In this document: positions 59,216 to 64,000 of the stretch, one piece after another
How the letters are laid out: every line of letters starts with the position of its first letter
Position numbering within the stretch: position 1 is the first letter of the stretch
Origin: Acetobacteraceae bacterium
GTDB taxonomy: Bacteria > Pseudomonadota > Alphaproteobacteria > Acetobacterales > Acetobacteraceae
Reading direction: 5' to 3'
DNA: 64,000 bases
NCBI GenBank assembly: GCA_021732665.1
Contig: JAKFUL010000022.1
Span: forward strand, 1 to 64,000
Translations under genes and position numbers: made by a program
Notes under the pieces: generated by a model
Told to the model about the DNA's origin: nothing
Seen by the model: only the letters and a program-made list of their open reading frames with translations
Database searches by the model: none

Positions 59216-60855
59216 GGTGCGGGGGCTCCCCACTCAAGCATCGACGCAACATGCTGCGCATGCACGCCAGGGGCATGGCGCGTAGCCACCTGAGACCGTG
59301 CGGCAGTCACCATGGCAGCAACGGCTTCGGTGTCCATCTCGGCGACGCGGTCCAGCGCGCGAGAGAACGCGAGCAGACTTTCCGCCGCTTGCTCGCCATG
59401 ACGCGCGAAGACAGCCGCCCGATCGTCAAGCGTCTGACGCAAGCCCCCTACATCGGCGAGCACCATCGGTATGGCCTGTTGGCTCATCTCCAGGACGACA
59501 TTCGGCATGCCCTCGAACAGGCTGGTGAAGAGAAAACCATCATATTCACTGAAGTCGGCGGCGACCACATCGGGCAGAGGCGCTCGCAGCGAGATGTTCG
59601 GGAGGTCCATCCCATCCTCAGCGCCTGGATGGAAGGAGCCGAAGACGTCGAAGCGATCAGCTGGCCGTGCCTTGGCAAGGGCAATGAGCAACGCGGTCCC
59701 CTTGAACGGCTCGATCCGGGAGACCCAGGCCCAGTGACGCCCCGAACGGGGATCGTCGGATCGCTTGCGCCGGGCCGCCAGGCGCTCAGCGAAGATCCTC
59801 TCTGGCACCTCGGGGATACGCGGCGGGATCACCCGGATGCCCGGCCCCGGGATCTCGCCGTGCAGGCGAAGGAGCGTATTGGCCATGGGATCATTGTCAG
59901 TCAGGGCGAGCGCAAAGGGCATAATCCGGCGAGGGTATCGGGCTCCGTACGCGGCTCCGTATGGGGCTCCAAGCGCGTTGACCCCCATGCTGAAAAAGGT
60001 GCAGGCAATGCGCGCGAATTGCGACAGACCCCGGCCGAAGCGGGCAACCGCTTCCAGGCCGACAGCAGAATTGGTCACGAACAGGAAGCGCGGCCGCATC
60101 GCGTTCAGGAAGCGAGCCAGCGAGGCCGGGCTGGAGTACCCAAAACTGCCGCAGACGTCTCGCCAGAACATGATGTCCGCGCGCTGCAGAGGAGCGAGTA
60201 TCGAAAAGCGCTCCCAGCCAGCGGCGTCTTTCTCATACTGATCCGTGACAAGTACCATAACCGGACCGACGCCACATGCTTCAAGCGCGCCTACCAGATC
60301 CGCTGCATATTTCTCTGCACCACCCATCAGCAAAAAGGGCATGATGACGATGGCGGCAGGCTGCTCACGTACGCCGCCGAAGATGGCCGACACGCCGAGG
60401 CCGTCACGGCTCATCAAGTCGGTCGAGTCAAAGACCCGGATGTTGGGCAGGGCAAGGGCACCAGGCGCCAGCACCGCTGTGTCGTGGCGTGCCTGCGACC
60501 TGATTTGCGCGATGATGCTGACGGGAGGCCGCGGGACCAACGTCGGGCGGATCGAAATCGGTTCGCCACCGAGGGAGAATCGGTGCCAGCCGGCATCCTT
60601 CACCCATCCCCGGCAGATCTCCACGCCGGGGAACTGGCGCCCCTCGCTGAACCCGTTCCCCAGCCAATGGTCGATCGGGTCGAGGCCTGCGGCGGCCACA
60701 TCTGAGTAAAGCTCAAGATAAACATCCCCGTCGGCGTTGTGTTCGAGAAACCTGCGGAGTTCGAGATGCTCTTCCCGGCGCGCTTCGAGATGCTCCTTCT
60801 GGGGCGCGCGGAAACGTCTCAGGTAGTGCCTGATTCGAGAGGGAATGGAACTCAC
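59206..60855 (-). CDS. Glycosyltransferase family 4-type with N-terminal YLELYSDV module
   Basis: A 549-residue protein. Residues 44-73 read VYLELYSDVAAAGLDPIDHW, then LGNGFSEGRQF, a short repeat-like module found in exopolysaccharide-linked glycosyltransferases. A GT-B catalytic part follows (MPFLLMGGAEKYAADLVGAL, WAWVSRIEPFKGTALLIALAK, SLFEGMPNVVLEMSQQ). The GTG at 60855 follows GAGGAG. It probably extends a surface glycan. The gene lies next to decayed transposase sequences on its 5' side. Confidence 0.8.
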   Translation of the reverse strand: MSSIPSRIRHYLRRFRAPQKEHLEARREEHLELRRFLEHNADGDVYLELYSDVAAAGLDPIDHWLGNGFSEGRQFPGVEICRGWVKDAGWHRFSLGGEPISIRPTLVPRPPVSIIAQIRSQARHDTAVLAPGALALPNIRVFDSTDLMSRDGLGVSAIFGGVREQPAAIVIMPFLLMGGAEKYAADLVGALEACGVGPVMVLVTDQYEKDAAGWERFSILAPLQRADIMFWRDVCGSFGYSSPASLARFLNAMRPRFLFVTNSAVGLEAVARFGRGLSQFARIACTFFSMGVNALGAPYGAAYGARYPRRIMPFALALTDNDPMANTLLRLHGEIPGPGIRVIPPRIPEVPERIFAERLAARRKRSDDPRSGRHWAWVSRIEPFKGTALLIALAKARPADRFDVFGSFHPGAEDGMDLPNISLRAPLPDVVAADFSEYDGFLFTSLFEGMPNVVLEMSQQAIPMVLADVGGLRQTLDDRAAVFARHGEQAAESLLAFSRALDRVAEMDTEAVAAMVTAARSQVATRHAPGVHAQHVASMLEWGAPAPCR

Positions 60856-61039
60856 GCCTACTCCTCTTGAGGAAGGGCCTGTGCAGACCGGTCAGGCACA
60901 TGAAGCACTTTCAACCAGCCTATCACGTCTGTGGGCTTAGCCATTGAAAGCTGGGCAATCTGGAGCAGCGGGCGAGCCAGATCCCGCGGCCTTCGGGTTT
61001 CCTGCCGGGCCGGGTCTGTAACGTTCGGCTTGCCTCGCG

Positions 61040-61176
61040 TCAAGGCGAGCCGCCTGGCGAGCCTATCAGCGGCACACCCCCGTCGCGCACCTGGATATCG
61101 GCGACGCGGGTGGTCGCGTGCAGCGGCGGGCCCTGGCTATCCAGCAGCAGGTGGCGCTTTTCCCCTCATGATCCGC
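61040..61176 (-). pseudogene. Transposase remnant, IS5-type (minus strand)
   Basis: The minus strand reads GEKRHLLLDSQGPPLHATT, then RVADIQVRDGGVPLIG, and stops at TGA 61042-61040. This matches the GRKRHLLVDTQG, then HPADIQDRDGA region near the DDE core of IS5-related transposases. Upstream frames carry scraps (RIMRGK) out of register, and no full gene can be built. It is a decayed insertion sequence. Confidence 0.7.
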
Positions 61177-61400
61177 TCGCCCGGGTCGAAGCCCGCTGAA
61201 TCGATCGAGGTCCCCCTTTCGGGCAACCTTGTCCGAATCGTCCTGTTGCCTGGCCAGCGGCATCAAACCAGCGGCGTGCCGCCGCTGATCGAGGGCGCGA
61301 CCTTTGGTGCCCTGCTCCTTGATCGCATCTCCTCCAAGCTCAAAAGCCTCCTTCAGGGACGACCGCTTTTCAGGGGGCAGACCACGCTGTTCCATCATTC
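61167..61400 (+). pseudogene. Transposase remnant, IS427/IS5-type (plus strand)
   Basis: The plus strand reads PLSGNLVRIVLLPGQRH, then QTSGVPPLIEGATFGALLLD, which corresponds to the GNLVRFLLLPGNRFDTVGV, then LIEGVEFGALIADKAF segment of IS427-group transposases. The normal continuation (DKAFDSNW) is replaced by unrelated sequence (RISSKLKSLLQG). It is an internal scrap, opposite in direction to the remnant at 61040. The whole interval 60856-61495 contains no intact gene. Confidence 0.7.
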
Positions 61401-61495
61401 GAAGGCCCGGCACCCCGCTGACGTCCAAACCGCCCGGATGTCCGGATCCACGCAGCCGCGCCAGAGGGCGGCCTTTCCTGCCCCGGCATGCCGGT

Positions 61496-62614
61496 TCAGC
61501 AGCGAACCGAGGAACGGCCGCGCTCCCGCAGCACGCCCGCGAAGAAAGCCGCGAATTTTTCGGTTTGCCGCTGCCAGGTCCACGAGGTGACACTGCCAAG
61601 GTTCTCCTGCGAGAGTCGCATGAAGTTCGCCCTATCCCCGGCGATGCGGCGGATGGCTGCCTTCAGGCAATCGACGGAACGTTCCGCAAGGATAAACTCA
61701 GCCTGCGCCTGTCCGAAGACCTGCGGGACCACACCGACATCGGTGCTGATCACCGGGACGCCACACGCCATAGCTTCCAACACCGGGTTGGGCGTGCCCT
61801 CGCACATCGATGTGCAGACATACAGGTCAATACCCGCGTAGTAGCGCGGCATCTCGTCGTGAGGAATGAAACCTGTCTGCCGGTCGGCAAGCTGAAGCCT
61901 GAGCTTCATGCCTTCGGCTGCGAGTTGTTCGACGGCGGGCCTGAGTATTGTATTGACACCCTTGAAGTCAGCGATATCGGCCGACCAACCGCTGTTGCCC
62001 ACCCAGCCAATGATTATTTCCCGATCAGGTACCGCTTCCAAGCGTTGGAGATTCATCGGGACAAAAATCTCGGTGTCCACCCCGTCCTCGATGATGGCGC
62101 TCGGCGGCCGAAGCATGGGTGATTGACAATAGATGCGATGAAGTTTTGCTGATGACACGTAGTAGTCCGCGACGAGATCATTCAACATGGGCCCGCGCTG
62201 AGCAAGGGCCTCCGGTTCACTGAACAGGTGGTCGTACACAGCCGTGGTGACACAGGCAGGCTCCACGAAGCGCCTGGAGAATTCATCGGCCTCCAACCCG
62301 ATCGAGCGAGCATAGGCTCGCAGGGGCTCCTTATCCGCAAGCAGGAGGTATTCGCGCCAGAACACATGGATGAGGTCGTAGGACTGAGACTGAATGAGCA
62401 GGGGTCCGAGCGCCATTCCACCGCCGGGGATAAATGGCCCCTTGCCGCCCCTCTCTCGCCACCGAGCCTCCTCAACCTCTGCCAGCGATGTCATGGAGAT
62501 CAGGTCGAACTCGTACAAGTGACCGAGGTGGCGTTGGATTTGCGTCGCGATGTTCGCGAACGCCCACCCCTCCGAATCGACGACCAGCGCGATCCGCGGC
62601 TTAGGGTCTGTCAT
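61496..62614 (-). CDS. Glycosyltransferase family 4
   Basis: A 372-residue GT-B glycosyltransferase. The start at 62614 (MTDPKPRIALVVDSEGWAF) follows GGAGAG, and is preferred to 62626. The acceptor-side residues include HVFWREYLLL, and the donor site is CEGTPNPVLEAMACGVPVISTDVG (the E-x7-E motif of GT4). It is preceded by the methyltransferase gene at 18 bases, so both belong to one operon. The transferred sugar cannot be read. Confidence 0.86.
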   Translation of the reverse strand: MTDPKPRIALVVDSEGWAFANIATQIQRHLGHLYEFDLISMTSLAEVEEARWRERGGKGPFIPGGGMALGPLLIQSQSYDLIHVFWREYLLLADKEPLRAYARSIGLEADEFSRRFVEPACVTTAVYDHLFSEPEALAQRGPMLNDLVADYYVSSAKLHRIYCQSPMLRPPSAIIEDGVDTEIFVPMNLQRLEAVPDREIIIGWVGNSGWSADIADFKGVNTILRPAVEQLAAEGMKLRLQLADRQTGFIPHDEMPRYYAGIDLYVCTSMCEGTPNPVLEAMACGVPVISTDVGVVPQVFGQAQAEFILAERSVDCLKAAIRRIAGDRANFMRLSQENLGSVTSWTWQRQTEKFAAFFAGVLRERGRSSVRC

Positions 62615-62632
62615 GATGCTCTCCATCCTGTG

Positions 62633-63727
62633 TCAGCGCGCGGTTCCGCGCCACCTCAGTAAGCGCGCCCCGATCTTTGCAGCGCCTGGCGAGATCATTT
62701 TCACGCGGCGGGCCAAGCCTCGCCAGCGGAGAGCCGCGGGGAGCAGGTCATCACGCTCGGCGGTCATTGCCGCAAGCTTCGCCGTGAGGTCGGCGCAGTC
62801 ATCGCGGAGGGATGCGATTGTGGTGCGCTGTTCGGCATCGCAGGCGCGGAAATGCCCGATGCGCTCCATGAGGATTTCGTTCTCGTGCCGCAGCGCGGCG
62901 ACCATGGTGCTGTTGTGCTGCCCGGCTGGGGGGGACGATCCCTCCCTGGGGTACGCCACCATCATCGCCGCACAGGCATCCATCGAGATCACCTGGAATG
63001 CCCCCGCCCCATCAAGCGGCCGGGGAGCGTTCCAGACACCGACAAAGTAGCTTGCCGTCTGAGCCTTCGGCCCAGCGATGTCTGCGGCCACGCGCAGCTG
63101 AAGATCGGCGGCCTTCACATCGACGATCTTCAGTGGCTTGGCTTGATCCACTTCCGCGCCCGCCAACGGCATGGCCGCGAAGCCCAGGGAAGCGCTGCCG
63201 AGCATCCACTGCACCTGATCTCCCAGGACGGCCCGCGTGAGCTCCTGGAACTCCGCGAAGGTATACTTGCGTCGGTGATAGGGGTTTGCCTCGTGTGGCG
63301 GGTAATACCAATGATCGTTCGGGCAAGTCAGGACGATCACCGCATCCGGCCTGGACACCTGCTTGATTGCATCGAGGAATTGTCGGGGATCCGCGACATG
63401 CTCGATCGTCTCGATGGAGACGACGAGATCGAAATGGTCCGGCGGGAAGAATTCCGACAGTCCCTCGCCCGTGCTCGTCGCGAAGGCAATACGGGGGTCC
63501 TCGAAGGTCAATGCGGCGCGTTCAACGGCTTCGCGCGAGACGTCGACCGCGTCCACCGAAGTCGCGCCGGCCTGCGCAAGCAGCCAGGCGCCGTAGCCCT
63601 CGCCGCAGGCCACGTCGAGCACGCGCCGCCCAGCGGCGAAGGGCAGGGCGATGGCGTAACGTCCGACATGGATCGACGCTTCGACGGCGTTGTACGCGTC
63701 TCGGTCCGTCGCCGCCAGTCGTTCCAT
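62633..63727 (-). CDS. SAM-dependent methyltransferase with C-terminal coiled coil
   Basis: A 364-residue protein. Residues 33-45 hold motif I (RVLDVACGEGYGAW), then DAVDVSREAVE and FDLVVSIETIEHV, a class I SAM methyltransferase. The C-terminal region from about 280 is a heptad-rich coiled coil (LRHENEILMERIGHFRACDAEQ, then LRDDCADLTAKLAAMTAERDDLL), ending in a basic tail. Fused methyltransferase-coiled-coil proteins cap or measure polysaccharide chains (WbdD is the known case), so a similar role is possible here. The start is the ATG at 63727. Confidence 0.82.
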   Translation of the reverse strand: MERLAATDRDAYNAVEASIHVGRYAIALPFAAGRRVLDVACGEGYGAWLLAQAGATSVDAVDVSREAVERAALTFEDPRIAFATSTGEGLSEFFPPDHFDLVVSIETIEHVADPRQFLDAIKQVSRPDAVIVLTCPNDHWYYPPHEANPYHRRKYTFAEFQELTRAVLGDQVQWMLGSASLGFAAMPLAGAEVDQAKPLKIVDVKAADLQLRVAADIAGPKAQTASYFVGVWNAPRPLDGAGAFQVISMDACAAMMVAYPREGSSPPAGQHNSTMVAALRHENEILMERIGHFRACDAEQRTTIASLRDDCADLTAKLAAMTAERDDLLPAALRWRGLARRVKMISPGAAKIGARLLRWRGTAR

Positions 63728-64000
63728 CCGAGGTGCTCCAAAACAAGGTCCCGTCCAGGGCCAGACACTGCCGGAGCGTAGAAGGTATCCAACCTCGGAT
63801 GCAGTTGGTCAACTTCGGTGTACCATTCGTGTCGCCCCCCCCCGTGCGACCAGCCCCCATCGGATGGTCCGGGTGGAGTTTTGGGGTTGTGCCCTCTCGC
63901 GCGGTGAAAGAGCCCATCCAGTTCCGACCGATGCTGCACACCAGCGCCTGCTGGCTGCCGTGGTCGCCGCGCAACCTGATGCCACTGCGCTCCACTTGGC
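63728..64000. other. Unassigned end of window
   Basis: These 273 bases contain no gene I can recognise. The plus strand has a short open frame from about 63888 to the edge (VPSRAVKEPIQF), and the minus strand one from 63995. Neither matches a family I know. A run of nine C's lies at 63835-63843. A mobile-element scrap is possible because the IS5 remnants lie nearby. Confidence 0.3.

Noticed and set aside
60858-61043. 61-codon minus-strand ORF ahead of the glycosyltransferase
   Set aside because: It arises in the IS scrap region, and has no start signal or known relatives. The GAGGAG at its end serves the glycosyltransferase GTG start.

Overview
The window is high-GC DNA, densely packed with genes that often overlap by four bases (ATGA, GTGA or TTGA junctions). 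The gene content suggests an alphaproteobacterium of the Acetobacteraceae (Roseomonas-like): orphan Bug-type periplasmic binding proteins, orphan family 5 binding proteins, a K+-independent H+-pyrophosphatase, a hopanoid-type HpnL-like membrane protein, and glycosyltransferases carrying the short YLELYSDV-type module. The genus is an inference from content only. No rRNA, CRISPR array or prophage was seen. One tRNA gene, tRNA-Lys(CTT), is present.

Layout, left to right. Positions 1-159 hold the start of an IS5-family transposase that runs off the left edge. Next come a type II NADH dehydrogenase and a divergent family 5 solute-binding protein. Positions 3151-6408 form a core operon, rpmH-rnpA-yidD-yidC-engB, with a good sigma70-like promoter. 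Positions 6409-11913 are a maturation operon for a molybdenum hydroxylase of the CO-dehydrogenase/xanthine-dehydrogenase kind (coxG, coxD, coxE, a split xdhC pair, and a MoeA/MobA-like fusion). A 232-bp nested palindrome sits between coxD and coxE, and the structural subunits are not in the window. Positions 12023-15927 hold a Na+/H+ antiporter-like protein, a methylisocitrate-lyase-like enzyme, an HDAC/AcuC-like deacetylase and a DUF192 protein. Positions 16171-17475 encode a chimeric two-component protein.

Positions 17602-23326 are catabolic: an amidohydrolase, an intradiol (hydroxyquinol/catechol type) dioxygenase, a truncated SDR, a quinone-oxidoreductase-like protein, two Bug proteins and a 2Fe-2S ferredoxin. 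Positions 23516-29504 carry a GGDEF-EAL sensor, a radical SAM protein next to an HpnL-like protein, a lipoprotein and a small nuclease. Positions 29685-35895 are the cell-shape operon mreB-mreC-mreD-mrdA-rodA, with a cupin gene coupled to rodA. The 5' end of mrdA is preceded by a tandem 104-bp repeat. In it, two 35-codon mini-ORFs are chained stop-to-start by ATGA overlaps.

Positions 36162-44865 hold a small lipoprotein, a second orphan binding protein, an exported alpha/beta hydrolase, and a phenolic meta-cleavage cluster (flavin hydroxylase, VOC extradiol dioxygenase, FAH-family hydrolase, Bug protein) facing an IclR regulator and an SDR. A BrnT/BrnA toxin-antitoxin pair with a palindromic operator candidate follows. 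Then come H+-pyrophosphatase, an O-antigen ligase, an ABC1/UbiB-like kinase, oligoendopeptidase F, an acyl-CoA synthetase and a class III aminotransferase. After these is a small CxxC protein behind a Fur-box-like palindrome.

At about 56010 the sequence changes character. The C-terminal tail of a biotin carboxyl carrier domain (55861-56010) abuts, in the same frame, the stop codon of an amine oxidase. Everything to the right is a glycan-modification block: epimerase, three glycosyltransferases and a SAM methyltransferase with a coiled-coil tail. Decayed IS5-family transposases lie inside it, which suggests an acquired or rearranged island.
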